DNA of 64,000 bases, taken from Advenella kashmirensis W13003 (GTDB lineage Bacteria; Pseudomonadota; Gammaproteobacteria; Burkholderiales; Burkholderiaceae_B). The stretch lies in contig NZ_KI650980.1 of the NCBI RefSeq assembly GCF_000506985.1, forward strand, positions 868,001-932,000, in the 5' to 3' direction. Position numbers and translations under genes: made by a program. Below, in pieces: positions 1-9,681 of this stretch (position 1 is its first letter; every line of letters starts with the position of its first letter). The notes under the pieces are model-generated. The model saw nothing but the letters and a program-made list of their open reading frames with translations, searched no databases and was not told the DNA's origin.

Positions 1-708
1 GCAATCGTGGGCGAGACGGTCCATGAAGGGCACCACGCCGGAAGTAGACACCGTGACGCGACGGCGCGACAGGCCGTAGGCGTTATCGTCGAGCATGAGT
101 TGCAGCGCCGGCAGCAACTGATCGTAATTGAGCAGTGGCTCGCCCATACCCATCATGACCACGTTGCTGATCACGCGCAGGTCCTGGTCGTGTGCCGCTG
201 CTGCGACCGCCCCCTCGCCCTGGCCTGCCGCCAGGCGCGCAGCGGGCATATCCTGCATGATGTCGTGACGCGCTTTCCAGAGCTGGCCGATAATTTCAGC
301 CGTGGTCAGGTTGCGGTTGAAGCCCTGATGGCCTGTGGAGCAGAAACGGCAGGCCACGGTGCAGCCGGCCTGGCTGGAAATACACAAGGTACCGCGGTCG
401 TCTTCGGGAATGAACACCGTTTCGACCGCATTGTTGTTGCCGACATCGAACAGCCACTTGCGTGTGCCGTCGCTGGAGACCTTTTGTGTAATGACCGATG
501 GCGTTTCCAGCGTGCAGCGTTCCGTCAGCGTACTGCGGAAGGCCTTGGCCAGGTCTGTCATCTGGTCGAAATCGGAGACGCCGCGCTGGTGTACCCAGCG
601 CAGCAGCTGTTTCGCGCGAAAAGGCTTGTTACCCCACGCACCCACCTGCTTCGCGAGCATATCGGACTCGACACCCAAGAGATTGATGCGTTGATTGGTC
701 GTTGTCAT
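1..708 (-). CDS. rlmN: Dual-specificity rRNA/tRNA adenine C2-methyltransferase RlmN (N-terminal part, cut by window edge)
   Basis: Radical-SAM enzyme that methylates C2 of A2503 in 23S rRNA and A37 in some tRNAs. Translating the minus strand from the ATG at 708 gives 236 residues that run off the left edge, out of roughly 380 for the family. The radical-SAM cluster motif CxxxCxxC is visible (Cys116, Cys120, Cys123 in [13 protein letters not shown]), and a GMGEPLLN motif follows near residue 186. The gene lies 42 bp downstream of ndk on the same strand, so the two are probably co-transcribed. The C-terminal catalytic region is outside the window. Confidence 0.93.
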   Translation of the reverse strand, partial: MTTTNQRINLLGVESDMLAKQVGAWGNKPFRAKQLLRWVHQRGVSDFDQMTDLAKAFRSTLTERCTLETPSVITQKVSSDGTRKWLFDVGNNNAVETVFIPEDDRGTLCISSQAGCTVACRFCSTGHQGFNRNLTTAEIIGQLWKARHDIMQDMPAARLAAGQGEGAVAAAAHDQDLRVISNVVMMGMGEPLLNYDQLLPALQLMLDDNAYGLSRRRVTVSTSGVVPFMDRLAHDC

Positions 709-750
709 ACAAGCCTTTTACGGATAGGAGAACAGAGTGCAGCGAAGCTG

Positions 751-1158
751 TTACTTCTTGAAGAAGTAGGCAATTTCGTTGGCAGCTGTTTCTGGCGCAT
801 CGGAGCCGTGTACGGCGTTGGCATCGATGCTGTCGGCGAAGTCGGCGCGGATCGTACCGGCTTCGGCTTTCTTGGGATCGGTTGCACCCATGAGTTCGCG
901 GTTTTTGGCGATGGCATCTTCACCTTCCAGAACCTGGATGAAAACAGGACCGGAAATCATGAATTTGACCAGATCGTTGAAAAAAGGACGCTCTTTGTGC
1001 ACAGCGTAAAAGCCCTCGGCTTCGGCCTGGGACAGCTGCTGCATGCGGGCTTCGACCACTTTCAGGCCGGCTTTTTCAAAGCGGGAAACAATTTCGCCAA
1101 TTACATTCTTGGCAACAGCATCGGGTTTGATGATAGAGAGCGTACGTTCAACAGCCAT
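751..1158 (-). CDS. ndk: Nucleoside diphosphate kinase
   Basis: Cytoplasmic enzyme that transfers the gamma phosphate from ATP to NDPs through a phospho-histidine intermediate. The 135-residue product starts [15 protein letters not shown], with Lys11 in the nucleotide site, and carries the active-site signature NAVHGSDA with catalytic His117. Family members are usually about 140 residues, so the length is normal. The start ATG at 1158 follows a GGAG ribosome binding site. It precedes rlmN on the same strand and is divergent from valS. A long open frame over the opposite strand is antisense shadow. Confidence 0.97.
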   Translation of the reverse strand: MAVERTLSIIKPDAVAKNVIGEIVSRFEKAGLKVVEARMQQLSQAEAEGFYAVHKERPFFNDLVKFMISGPVFIQVLEGEDAIAKNRELMGATDPKKAEAGTIRADFADSIDANAVHGSDAPETAANEIAYFFKK

Positions 1159-1339
1159 TTAATTACTCCAAATATTCAATGAAAACAGTTACTTCAGCGT
1201 AGTTTTAACTAACTGGCCATTTTAACATGCAAAAACCACGCGCTACACCTTAAAATAAGGGTTTTCGATAAAGACTCACCATTTTGCTGACCTTTCGGGT
1301 CCGGCGTCAGACGCCGCATGCCAATCCACTGCTGACACT

Positions 1340-4180
1340 ATGACTCAAACACCTGCCTTCGACGAATTGCCCAAAAGTTTTGAACCCAAAGAACTGGAAA
1401 GCACCTGGTACCAGGAATGGGAACGCATGGGCGTCTTCCGGGCCGGGCGCCACACCTCCACGAACGCACCGGAAAGTGGCGAACCCTACACCATCCAGTT
1501 CCCGCCCCCTAACGTCACCGGCACCCTGCATATGGGCCATGCGTTCAACCATACCATTATGGACGGGCTGATCCGCTATCACCGCATGCTGGGCTGTGAC
1601 ACGGTTTTCGTGCCAGGCACCGACCACGCGGGTATTGCCACCCAAATTGTCGTCGAGCGCCAGCTAGACGCCCAGAAAACCTCCCGCCACGATCTGGGGC
1701 GCGAGGCCTTTGTCAAACGCGTCTGGGAATGGAAAGAACAATCGGGCAACACCATCACCGGCCAGGTGCGACGCCTGGGCGCCTCAGCCGACTGGCCCCG
1801 TGAATATTTCACCATGGACGACCAGATGTCACAAGGCGTGATAGAAACCTTCGTGCGCCTGTTCGAACAGGGCCTGATCTACCGTGGCAAGCGGCTGGTC
1901 AACTGGGACCCGGTACTGGGCACCGCCGTGTCTGACCTGGAAGTGGAAAGCCAGGAAGAAGACGGTTTTCTGTGGCATATCCGCTATCCACTGACCGAAC
2001 CGGTAGATGGGCTGGAGTATCTGGTTGTGGCCACGACCCGGCCCGAAACCATGCTGGGCGACGTGGCCGTCATGGTCCACCCCGAAGACGAACGATACAG
2101 TCATCTGGTCGGCAAATCGGTGCGACTGCCCCTGTGTGACCGGGCGATTCCTATCATTGCAGACGACTATGTCGACCGCGAATTCGGTACCGGCGTGGTC
2201 AAAGTCACCCCCGCGCACGATTTCAACGACTATGCCGTTGGCCAGCGCCATGGCCTGGACATGATCAGCATTCTCACCCTGGATGCCAAAATCAGCGAAG
2301 AAGCGCCTGCCCAATACCAGGGCCTGGACCGTTTCGAAGCGCGCAAGCAAATTGTGGCCGAACTGGAAGCCCAGTCACTGGTGGAAAGCATCAAGCCGCA
2401 TAAGCTGATGGTGCCCCGTGGCGATCGCACCAAATCGGTCATCGAACCCATGCTGACCGATCAGTGGTTTGTCGCCATGAGCAAGCCTGCCCCCGAAGGC
2501 ACGTACAATCCCGGCAAAAGCATCACCGACGTCGCACTGGACGTCGTGCGCGACGGAGAAGTCCGCTTCTTTCCGGAAAACTGGAGCAACACCTATAACC
2601 AGTGGCTGGAAAACATTCAGGACTGGTGTATTTCCCGCCAGCTCTGGTGGGGCCACCAGATTCCCGCCTGGTACGCCGAAGACGGCCAGATTTTTGTCGC
2701 CCGTACCGAACAGGACGCTCTGGTCCAGGCCAAAAAGGCTGGCATCACAGGCCCCTTGCGCCGCGACGACGATGTTCTGGATACCTGGTTCTCTTCTGCG
2801 CTGGTGCCATTCACGACTATGGGCTGGCCCGCTGAAACAGCCGATTTCAAGCGCTATATGCCGTCCAATGTCCTGGTCACGGGTTTTGACATCATCTTTT
2901 TCTGGGTCGCGCGCATGATCATGATGAGCATGCACCTGACCGGTCAGGTGCCGTTCCGTCATGTGTATGTGCACGGCCTCATCCTGGACGCCTACGGCCA
3001 GAAAATGAGCAAATCCAAGGGCAATACGCTGGACCCGGTCGACCTGATCGACGGCGTTGACCTGGATACGCTTGTGCAAAAGCGTACATCCGGACTGATG
3101 AATCCGAAACAGGCCGGCAAGATCGAAAAAGACACCCGCAAGTCGTTCCCCGACGGGATCGCCCCCTTCGGCGCCGACGCCCTGCGCTTTACCATGGCAG
3201 CCTATGCCACCCTTGGGCGGAACATGAATTTCGACCTGAAGCGCTGCGAAGGCTACCGCAATTTCTGCAACAAATTGTGGAATGCCAGCCGGTTTGTGTT
3301 GATGAATGTGCCCGATGCAGAAGCGGTCAGCCACAAAGACAATGAACTGTCCTTCGCCGACCACTGGATCACCAGCCGTCTGCAACAGACGCTTGCCGAT
3401 ATTCAGAAAGGGTTTCATGAATATCGTTTCGACATGATTGCAAACGCAATTTACCGATTTGTCTGGGACGAATACTGCGACTGGTATGTGGAACTGGCCA
3501 AGGTACAGATTCAGCGCGGCAATCAGGCGCAACAGAATGGCACACGCCGCACACTCATTCGTGTACTGGAAACCATCTTGCGCATGGCGCATCCTGTCAT
3601 TCCATTTATTACGGAAGCCCTGTGGCAAAAAGTCGCAGTCGTTGCCGGCAAAAAATCGGCCGATGCGACAGCCAGCATCAGTGTTCAACCTTACCCGCTA
3701 AGCAACAGTGAATTGATCGATGAGGCCGCCGAAGCACAGGTCACCGCACTTAAGGCCCAGGTCGAAGCAATCCGCGCATTACGTGGTGAAATGAATCTTT
3801 CACCCGCCCAGAAAGTGCCTTTGTTTGCAGAAGGCGATGCGGCCATGCTCAATCGCAATGCACCCTATCTGATGGCCCTGGCCAAACTCAGTGAGGTGCA
3901 AGTGGTAGAGGCCCTGCCCGATCTGGGCGCGCCCGTTCAAATTCTGGACAATATACGCCTGATGCTGAACGTGGAAATCGACAAGGACGCGGAACTGGCG
4001 CGGCTGTCCAAAGAATCGGCACGCCTGGAAGGCGAGATTGCCAAGGCGCAGGGTAAATTGTCCAATGAAAGCTTCGTGGCACGCGCCCCTGGTCATGTCA
4101 TTGAACAGGAAAAAGCGCGCCTGGCGCAATTTACCGAACGCCTGGAAGGCATCCGCGCGCAACAGGCCAAATTGCAATAA
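1340..4180 (+). CDS. valS: Valine--tRNA ligase
   Basis: Class I aminoacyl-tRNA synthetase that charges tRNA-Val and edits mischarged threonine. The 946-residue product has the HIGH-type motif as HMGH at residues 64-67, preceded by PPPNVTGTL, and the KMSKS loop as KMSKSKGN from residue 555. The insert between them is the size expected for the CP1 editing domain. The last 60 or so residues are charged and helical, as expected for the C-terminal coiled-coil arm of ValRS. The length is typical for the proteobacterial enzyme. It is divergent from ndk. Confidence 0.98.
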   Translation: MTQTPAFDELPKSFEPKELESTWYQEWERMGVFRAGRHTSTNAPESGEPYTIQFPPPNVTGTLHMGHAFNHTIMDGLIRYHRMLGCDTVFVPGTDHAGIATQIVVERQLDAQKTSRHDLGREAFVKRVWEWKEQSGNTITGQVRRLGASADWPREYFTMDDQMSQGVIETFVRLFEQGLIYRGKRLVNWDPVLGTAVSDLEVESQEEDGFLWHIRYPLTEPVDGLEYLVVATTRPETMLGDVAVMVHPEDERYSHLVGKSVRLPLCDRAIPIIADDYVDREFGTGVVKVTPAHDFNDYAVGQRHGLDMISILTLDAKISEEAPAQYQGLDRFEARKQIVAELEAQSLVESIKPHKLMVPRGDRTKSVIEPMLTDQWFVAMSKPAPEGTYNPGKSITDVALDVVRDGEVRFFPENWSNTYNQWLENIQDWCISRQLWWGHQIPAWYAEDGQIFVARTEQDALVQAKKAGITGPLRRDDDVLDTWFSSALVPFTTMGWPAETADFKRYMPSNVLVTGFDIIFFWVARMIMMSMHLTGQVPFRHVYVHGLILDAYGQKMSKSKGNTLDPVDLIDGVDLDTLVQKRTSGLMNPKQAGKIEKDTRKSFPDGIAPFGADALRFTMAAYATLGRNMNFDLKRCEGYRNFCNKLWNASRFVLMNVPDAEAVSHKDNELSFADHWITSRLQQTLADIQKGFHEYRFDMIANAIYRFVWDEYCDWYVELAKVQIQRGNQAQQNGTRRTLIRVLETILRMAHPVIPFITEALWQKVAVVAGKKSADATASISVQPYPLSNSELIDEAAEAQVTALKAQVEAIRALRGEMNLSPAQKVPLFAEGDAAMLNRNAPYLMALAKLSEVQVVEALPDLGAPVQILDNIRLMLNVEIDKDAELARLSKESARLEGEIAKAQGKLSNESFVARAPGHVIEQEKARLAQFTERLEGIRAQQAKLQ

Positions 4181-4252
4181 TTTCCGGGGTAATCCCATAT
4201 GTCGATGATATGGGTTCCCCGTCTTTGCGACACTCATCGAAAAGGGAATCAT

Positions 4253-4804
4253 ATGAGTACTGAAGAGAAAAAATATTTGCGCCCGATTGACCGGGCGGGT
4301 CTGGAAAAATTTTCCGAAATGGGCCGCAGCAATCCCGATCGTCGTGGCACCAACAAGGTCCAGACCATTTCCGTTGGCCAATATCGTACACTCAGCTACC
4401 TGACCAATCGCGACCCCAACCACCCCGCTGTTGTTGTCGATGAGCCCTACCACCTGATGGGCGAAAATACAGCGCCTGCTCCTGGTGAAGTCGTTCTGTC
4501 TGCTCTGGGTGGGTGTCTCGCTGTGGGTATTACCGCCGTTGCCACCTGGCGCAATGTCAAACTGAGCAAACTCGAAGTCTTTCTTGAAGGCGATATCGGC
4601 AATAGTGCTGCCTGGGGTGCCGGCGGCGCCGAACGCGAACCCGGCCAAATGGGCTTTCAGGCCATTCGCGTCAAAGTGGATATCGAAGGCGATGCAACAC
4701 GCGAAGAACTCGACGATATCGTTCAACACGCCAATTATTACTCACCTGTTGCCAATACCATGCGCAATCCGATTGCGTTTGAAATTGGGCTGAAGGAAGA
4801 CTGA
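4253..4804 (+). CDS. OsmC-family protein lacking the second cysteine
   Basis: Protein of 183 residues with the OsmC/Ohr fold. The start at 4253 is chosen because an AAGGGA ribosome binding site precedes it; an earlier in-frame ATG at 4199 has no such site. The first conserved cysteine is present in SALGGCLAVG. At the second site, where peroxide-reducing OsmC/Ohr proteins have a CPV-type motif, the protein reads YYSPVANTM, with Ser in place of Cys. Thiol-peroxidase activity is therefore doubtful, and it may belong to an OsmC subgroup of other function. It lies 72 bp after valS and could be read from the valS promoter. Confidence 0.85.
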   Translation: MSTEEKKYLRPIDRAGLEKFSEMGRSNPDRRGTNKVQTISVGQYRTLSYLTNRDPNHPAVVVDEPYHLMGENTAPAPGEVVLSALGGCLAVGITAVATWRNVKLSKLEVFLEGDIGNSAAWGAGGAEREPGQMGFQAIRVKVDIEGDATREELDDIVQHANYYSPVANTMRNPIAFEIGLKED

Positions 4805-4886
4805 CCCGGTCATAAAGTGCCTTGCGTCCCTGCCGATCAGACCGGCGGCGCCAGCACTTAGAACGTCTCGCTTCGGTGAAATAATA

Positions 4887-4937
4887 AACAGCACTCCCCG
4901 AATTGCACAGCAATATCTGGCAGTGCTGTTTTCTTTT
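4887..4937 (+). terminator. Probable terminator after the OsmC-family gene
   Basis: Inverted repeat AACAGCACT (4887-4895) and AGTGCTGTT (4922-4930) with a 26-base spacer, followed by TTCTTTT. The 9-bp stem is perfect, but the loop is long for an intrinsic terminator. Together with the AKR upstream region it fills the 300-bp gap from 4805 to 5104, in which no gene is seen. Confidence 0.45.
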
Positions 4938-5104
4938 GTCACAGAATTTTCTATCCAGCCGAATCAATCGCCGCACAAACTGCAGCTGTTTTTGGTATGG
5001 TAACTATCATATTCTTCAAACACTTCCAGTATCACTGTCATATTCTACGCACGCCTTCCAGGTCAGCAGCTTCTCCATCATCATCGTCGAACAAGGAACC
5101 ACAA

Positions 5105-5962
5105 ATGTCATTGAAAGCATTCTCTTTGAATAATGGCCAGACTATTCCATCGCTGGGTTTCGGAACCTGGGAGCTGGACAAGGAAGAGGTCTGCGTGCCG
5201 GCCGTCACCCAGGCGCTGGATAGCGGCTATCGCGTCATCGATACAGCAGCACGCTATATGAACGAGGCGTTTGTCGGCAAGGCGCTGCGCGAATCGGGGT
5301 TCAAGCGCGAAGATTATCATCTGACCACCAAGGTATGGGTCACCGATTTCGGCTACGAACAAACCCTGCGCGCCTTTGACAAATCGCTGCGCAAACTCGG
5401 ACTGGATTACGTGGACCTGTACCTGTTGCACTGGCCCGTTGAAGGATTCCGGGAAAGCTGGAAGGCGTTGGAGAAACTGCAGGAAGAAGGACTGACCAAA
5501 GCCATTGGCGTCTGCAATTTCGAAATCGACCATCTGCAAGCACTCGCAGCCAGCTCCAATAATAAGCCGGTGCTGAACCAGGTAGAGACCCACCCGCTCT
5601 TCCAGCAACGTGAGCTGCTGGCGTATATGAACGAACAGGACATTCTGCTCGAAGCCTGGTCACCGCTGGGGCGCGGTGATGCCAGTCTGCTGTCGAATCC
5701 GGCCCTGACCGACATCGCCACGGTTCACGGAAAAGATGTGGGTCAGGTCATTCTGCGCTGGCATCTGCAGCGCGGCACCCTGGCCATTCCACGTTCCAGC
5801 AAGCCTAGCCGCGTTCACAGCAATTTCCAGATTTATGATTTTGAGCTGAGCGATGGGCAAATGGCCGCAATCAATGCGCTGGATACCAACCAGCGCAGCG
5901 CGGGCGATCCCAAGGACCCGGAATGGATTGCAAAACTGATGAGCATGCCTATCCCTGATTGA
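5105..5962 (+). CDS. Aldo/keto reductase (2,5-diketo-D-gluconate reductase-like)
   Basis: NADPH-dependent carbonyl reductase with the TIM-barrel AKR fold, 285 residues. The catalytic tetrad is visible: Asp46, Tyr51, Lys76 (TTKVW) and His109 (LLHWPV). The C-terminal cofactor segment AIPRSSKPSRVHSN is the AKR phosphate-binding motif. The start at 5105 has an AAGGAA site upstream and gives the usual AKR N-terminus; the frame opens earlier at 4997 but without support. The physiological substrate is unknown. It converges with the SDR downstream across a shared terminator. Confidence 0.9.
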   Translation: MSLKAFSLNNGQTIPSLGFGTWELDKEEVCVPAVTQALDSGYRVIDTAARYMNEAFVGKALRESGFKREDYHLTTKVWVTDFGYEQTLRAFDKSLRKLGLDYVDLYLLHWPVEGFRESWKALEKLQEEGLTKAIGVCNFEIDHLQALAASSNNKPVLNQVETHPLFQQRELLAYMNEQDILLEAWSPLGRGDASLLSNPALTDIATVHGKDVGQVILRWHLQRGTLAIPRSSKPSRVHSNFQIYDFELSDGQMAAINALDTNQRSAGDPKDPEWIAKLMSMPIPD

Positions 5963-6040
5963 ATGATCGATTGACCGATTGCTCAACTGTTCGATTGGTT
6001 CACGCAGCGCTCCAAATCCGGCCTTCGGAAAAAATAAAGC

Positions 6041-6073
6041 ATAAAGCCGTTTCTCCCATGAAATCGGCTTTAT
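6041..6073. terminator. Bidirectional terminator between convergent AKR and SDR genes
   Basis: Stem ATAAAGCCG (6041-6049) pairs with CGGCTTTAT (6065-6073). The inner TTTC/GAAA bases can extend the stem. A/T-rich flanks lie on both sides, and it sits between convergent genes, fitting termination in both directions. Confidence 0.65.
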
Positions 6074-6116
6074 CTTTATCCACGTTCCCGCCCGCGTTCG
6101 GTATCGACATCCTGCA

Positions 6117-6869
6117 TTAAATGGTGCGACCGCCATCTACCGGCAATTCCACACCGGTAAAAAAGGCGGCGGCATCACTGCCCAGGAACACCGCGGCGGC
6201 AGCCACATCGGCGGGCGTGCAAAACCGTCCCATGGGAATCGTCGACATGAACTTCTGCCGATTCTCCGGCGTATCGGGCTGACCCATGAACAGTTCGAAC
6301 AAGCCCGTGACACCCATGACCGGGCAGATCACATTGACCCGGATATTTTCCGGCCCCAATTCGACCGCCATGGACTTGGACAACAGATTGACTGCCCCTT
6401 TGGTGGCGTTGTACCAGGACAGTCCGGGTCGCGGCCTGATACCCGCAGTCGAACCGATATTCAGAATCACGCCCCTGCCCTGCTTGCGCATCACCGGCAG
6501 CGTTGCCTGCGTCATCAGATAAATGGACTTCACATTGATGGCCAGCAGGCGATCGAAGGTGTCCTCATCCACGTCCAGCATGGGCTGGTTCTTGTGCGTA
6601 ATGGCGGCGTTGTTGATGACAATATCAATTGCGCCAAACGTGTCCTGACAATATTGCGCGAGTGCATTCACCTGCTCGCCCCTGGATACATCCACGGTGA
6701 AGGCCCGCGTCTGCGCGCCCAGCTCCCCGACCACCCGCTGCGCGGCAGATTCATTAATATCCGCCACGACCACTTTCGCACCCTGCTTCACATACTCGCG
6801 GGCGATCCCTTCGCCAAAGCCACTACCCGCGCCGGTGATGATGGCCACTTTATCCTTCAATACTGTCAT
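6117..6869 (-). CDS. Short-chain dehydrogenase/reductase (FabG-like)
   Basis: Classical SDR of 250 residues that oxidises or reduces an alcohol/ketone pair with NAD(P). The nucleotide motif TGAGSGFGEG is at residues 13-22, the NNAA motif follows in the central sheet, and the catalytic YNATK lies in the SWYNATKGA segment with a preceding Ser. The C-terminus ends PVDGGRTI, typical for FabG relatives. An AAGGAGA site precedes the start. The ALDH gene upstream is on the same strand about 96 bp away and may form an alcohol-to-acid oxidation pair; the substrate is not evident. Confidence 0.9.
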   Translation of the reverse strand: MTVLKDKVAIITGAGSGFGEGIAREYVKQGAKVVVADINESAAQRVVGELGAQTRAFTVDVSRGEQVNALAQYCQDTFGAIDIVINNAAITHKNQPMLDVDEDTFDRLLAINVKSIYLMTQATLPVMRKQGRGVILNIGSTAGIRPRPGLSWYNATKGAVNLLSKSMAVELGPENIRVNVICPVMGVTGLFELFMGQPDTPENRQKFMSTIPMGRFCTPADVAAAAVFLGSDAAAFFTGVELPVDGGRTI

Positions 6870-6965
6870 GCTGTCTCCTTGTCATAATGTGATGTTGATG
6901 CTGCAGCCTGTCGCATGCCAGACAAGCGATCCCGGGTGATATAGCGACGGCAGGCGGTCGTGTCC

Positions 6966-8408
6966 TTATTGCATCTGTCCGTGAAAGTGCACAACCGTCT
7001 TGGTCGTACTCATTTCTTCCATCGCCACGAATCCCTTTTCACGGCCATGTCCGCTGCCCTTCATCCCGCCGAACGGCAGTTCTACGCCACCGCCGGCACC
7101 AAAGCCATTAATGAACACCTGTCCGCATTTGATGCCTTTGGCCACACGCTGCTGTACGCCGCCATTTTCTGTCCAGATCGCGCCCAGCAGACCGTAGCGG
7201 GTGTCATTGGCCAGTCTGACCGCATCGGCCTCGGTGTCAAACGGCACGGCCACCAGCACAGGCCCGAAAATCTCCTCCTGCAGCAACACACTGTCATGTG
7301 AACGGGCACCGAACAAGGTCGGACGCACATAATATCCGCCCTCGGGTACATCGCTGTCGATGCTGCCTTCGGCCAGGACCTGCAACCCTTCCTGCCGGCC
7401 CAGATCCAGATAGCGGTTCACGCGTGCAAATTGACTCGCGTTGATGAGCGGGCCGCAGTCGGGGTTGGCCGAAGGCGACCCTGCGCGGGTTTGCGAGAAC
7501 GCCGCAGTCAGTTCCTGCATAAAACGATCATAGACGCCGCGCTGAACCAGCAGACGACTGCCCGCCGTGCAGGTCTGGCCGGTATTTTGCAGAATACTTT
7601 TGATGACAGCGGGAATGGCAAGCTGCATATTCACATCGTCAAATACGATGTGAGCCGATTTGCCACCCAGCTCCAGCACGCACTTGACGGCATGACGCGC
7701 CGCCGCCTGTTGCACCAGTATCCCGACCTCATTGGATCCTGTAAAGGTCACAAAATTGATATCCGGATGCGCCGCCAATGCGGCACCGGCTTCCTCTCCA
7801 AGGCCCGTGACCACGTTGAGCACGCCCGGCGGAAAACCGATGTCCTGGGCCATCGCTGCTACACGCAGCACAGACAGGCAGGCGTCTTCTGCCGGTTTCA
7901 CCACGCAGGCATTCCCCATCGCCAGGGCAGGCGCGACACTGCGACCGAACATCTGCGCCGGGTAGTTCCACGGAATAATATGCGCCGTCACCCCCAGCGG
8001 TTCACGCAACACCTGCACCGTATAGTCATTCAGGTAAGGAATGATCTGGCCATGCACTTTGTCGGCGCCGCCTGCATAGAATTCGAAATAACGCGCCATG
8101 ACCCGGATGTCATTTTCGGCGGTCACCAGCGGCTTACCCGTATCCCGCGCTTCGAGTTCGACCAGTTCGTCGAAATGGTCCAGGATGGATTGACTCAATT
8201 TCATCAACAGGCGGCCCCGCTCCAATGCCGTCACCTTCTGCCAGGCACCGTCCAGTGCATGACGTGCCGCCTGCACGGCCACATCTACATCGACCCTGTC
8301 GCCACGCGGGATTGTCGTAAAAACCTGTGCGTCCACGGGGGAAACCACATCCAGTGTCTTGCCGGACGCGGCATCGCATAGCGCGCCGTTGATAATCATG
8401 CTGGGCAT
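6966..8408 (-). CDS. NAD(P)-dependent aldehyde dehydrogenase
   Basis: Aldehyde dehydrogenase of 480 residues that oxidises an aldehyde to the acid through a thioester. It carries PWNYP, the FTGSNEVG cofactor motif, catalytic Glu in LELGGKSAHIVF and catalytic Cys in NTGQTCTAGSR. The start at 8408 (MPSMIINGALC) has a GGAGA site; the open frame extends to 8483 without one. It resembles betaine-aldehyde and gamma-aminobutyraldehyde dehydrogenases, but the exact substrate cannot be assigned. It probably belongs with the SDR downstream. Confidence 0.9.
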   Translation of the reverse strand: MPSMIINGALCDAASGKTLDVVSPVDAQVFTTIPRGDRVDVDVAVQAARHALDGAWQKVTALERGRLLMKLSQSILDHFDELVELEARDTGKPLVTAENDIRVMARYFEFYAGGADKVHGQIIPYLNDYTVQVLREPLGVTAHIIPWNYPAQMFGRSVAPALAMGNACVVKPAEDACLSVLRVAAMAQDIGFPPGVLNVVTGLGEEAGAALAAHPDINFVTFTGSNEVGILVQQAAARHAVKCVLELGGKSAHIVFDDVNMQLAIPAVIKSILQNTGQTCTAGSRLLVQRGVYDRFMQELTAAFSQTRAGSPSANPDCGPLINASQFARVNRYLDLGRQEGLQVLAEGSIDSDVPEGGYYVRPTLFGARSHDSVLLQEEIFGPVLVAVPFDTEADAVRLANDTRYGLLGAIWTENGGVQQRVAKGIKCGQVFINGFGAGGGVELPFGGMKGSGHGREKGFVAMEEMSTTKTVVHFHGQMQ

Positions 8409-8616
8409 ACAGTGTCTCCATTTATAGGGGTTTAATTCAATCAGGCCGATACGATACGCATGACCCAAAAGGCCACGCATCATCGTGTTTGAAGCCGATT
8501 ATTAGACACGGTTGCCGCCTGATCTGCTGTACGTGATTACCCTTATTTATAGAATCTATGCGGGAAATGTGGCGAGAATCAAAATAGGAGACAGGAGTGT
8601 GAGACGTGGAGAAAAG

Positions 8617-9111
8617 CTATTTGTGCTTGATATGACGTTCGCGACGACGCAGTTCAACGGGAATGGCCTGCAACGCCCAGGCTGGCAAGGACTTGCCGAC
8701 GTACTTTAACCGATGACCTTCACGGATTAGCAGCGTGCGTCGCCCTCTTTTACGATTATTGTCGAATACCCAGGCGCGATCGGCAATCTGCAATGCGCAC
8801 TCAAGATTGTCCATACTGCGCTGGTAGCGACGTTCAATGGCCTCAGGGGAAACGGCGTGTCCACCCTCTGCGATGCGGGATTTGACCATCAGCAGCCCGA
8901 CGTCGTCAACGCCCACGAAAACAAGTATGACTTTGAAACCCCGTTTGCGGGCATACCGCATGAGTTCAATTTCCGAATGGCCCAGATCTATTTCAGCCGC
9001 AATATCGTCCGGATTGACAACCGGCAGGTGACCTGTCAAATGACGACGTGTCAAGGTTGTCTTGCCCGCCCCATTCGGACCGGCCACGACCCAGAGTTTT
9101 GGCGCACTCAT
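8617..9111 (-). CDS. Zeta-toxin-like P-loop kinase, apparently internally deleted
   Basis: Protein of 164 residues with a Walker A motif (AGPNGAGKTT, residues 9-18) and the zeta-family NPDDIA motif shortly after. It continues as LGHSEIELMRYARKRGFKVILVFVG, then RIAEGGHAVS and the C-terminal RRYQRSMDNL and DNN segments of chromosomal zeta-like proteins. Relatives recalled from the family have about 35-40 residues between NPDDIA and SGHSEIELM, including a conserved ETTLSG. Here the two parts are joined by only a few residues, so the middle seems to have been lost in frame and the toxin may be inactive. Its start overlaps the partner gene by 4 bp (ATGA). Confidence 0.75.
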   Translation of the reverse strand: MSAPKLWVVAGPNGAGKTTLTRRHLTGHLPVVNPDDIAAEIDLGHSEIELMRYARKRGFKVILVFVGVDDVGLLMVKSRIAEGGHAVSPEAIERRYQRSMDNLECALQIADRAWVFDNNRKRGRRTLLIREGHRLKYVGKSLPAWALQAIPVELRRRERHIKHK

Positions 9112-9365
9112 GTTACTGAAGCATTGTTCACCGTTTGTTCAACACCGTTGACAAAGCGCACAAGCTCCCGACGTCCATTGGGAAATTCCTTGATGACCAG
9201 CCCGCTTGGGGTAGTGTCCTCCCGGTAATACACGGGGCGACCGGCCTGAAGATGACCCCGTGCGGCGGCACCGTCATCGCGGACCAATTGCACATCAAAC
9301 ATTCTCCAGAATACCCGTTCTTCCACGTCTGTCATGGCTTCCAGATTTTCAAGCTTCATTTCCAT
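9108..9365 (-). CDS. Small antitoxin-like partner of the zeta-like gene
   Basis: Protein of 85 residues, rich in charged residues, starting MEMKLENLEAM. The ATG at 9365 is preferred because GAGG lies 6 bases upstream; a GTG at 9380 is also possible. It overlaps the zeta-like gene by 4 bp, which suggests translational coupling and a paired function, as in toxin-antitoxin modules. No DNA-binding motif is recognisable by eye. The role as antitoxin is inferred from position, small size and partner only. Confidence 0.6.
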   Translation of the reverse strand: MEMKLENLEAMTDVEERVFWRMFDVQLVRDDGAAARGHLQAGRPVYYREDTTPSGLVIKEFPNGRRELVRFVNGVEQTVNNASVT

Positions 9366-9456
9366 ACATAACCTCAACACACTATTGTGACCAGACCCGT
9401 TTCAATTGAATCCATGCGCCTGGGTGCACGATTGTCATCTGCGTCGAATCGAAAAG

Positions 9457-9493
9457 ACACTAGTGTTATACCTTATACGGAGATTATAGACAA
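9457..9493 (-). promoter_or_regulatory. Candidate promoter and operator of the zeta-like pair
   Basis: On the minus strand TTGTCT (9488-9493) and TATAAC (9465-9470) are separated by 17 bases. A perfect 10-bp palindrome, ACACTAGTGT (9457-9466), overlaps the end of the -10 box. Such an arrangement suits autorepression, as in many toxin-antitoxin operons. The factor that binds is unknown. The gap 9366-9681 otherwise holds only the ectD terminator. Confidence 0.4.
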
Positions 9494-9556
9494 TTCATCA
9501 GCTGATATCATCCTCGCGTAGTCTGTTCTGCAGTTGTCGAATGGACATGCGCATAA

Positions 9557-9591
9557 TAGAAAAAGCCCCGGTTCGTCGCAACCGGGGCTTT
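9557..9591 (-). terminator. Intrinsic terminator of the ectoine operon
   Basis: Perfect 12-bp GC-rich stem, AAAGCCCCGGTT (9562-9573) and AACCGGGGCTTT (9580-9591), with a 6-base loop. On the minus strand the stem runs into TTTTTCTATT. It lies about 90 bp after the ectD stop, so it ends the ectRABCD transcript. Confidence 0.9.
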
Positions 9592-9681
9592 GGGGCGTTC
9601 CTGCCGTAAAGGCAACAGCGCCGAACTGACGTCGAACCAGAATGCGTTTCAGATACCGAATCACATTACTGGCACTGACTG

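Noticed and set aside
7..1182. Long plus-strand open frame of 391 codons
   Set aside because: It is antisense to rlmN and ndk, both of which have firm motifs and ribosome binding sites.
2375..3688. Minus-strand open frame of 437 codons inside valS
   Set aside because: Shadow of valS; no motifs and no start signals.
3800..4729. Minus-strand open frame of 309 codons
   Set aside because: Runs antisense across the valS end and the OsmC-family gene; no family features.
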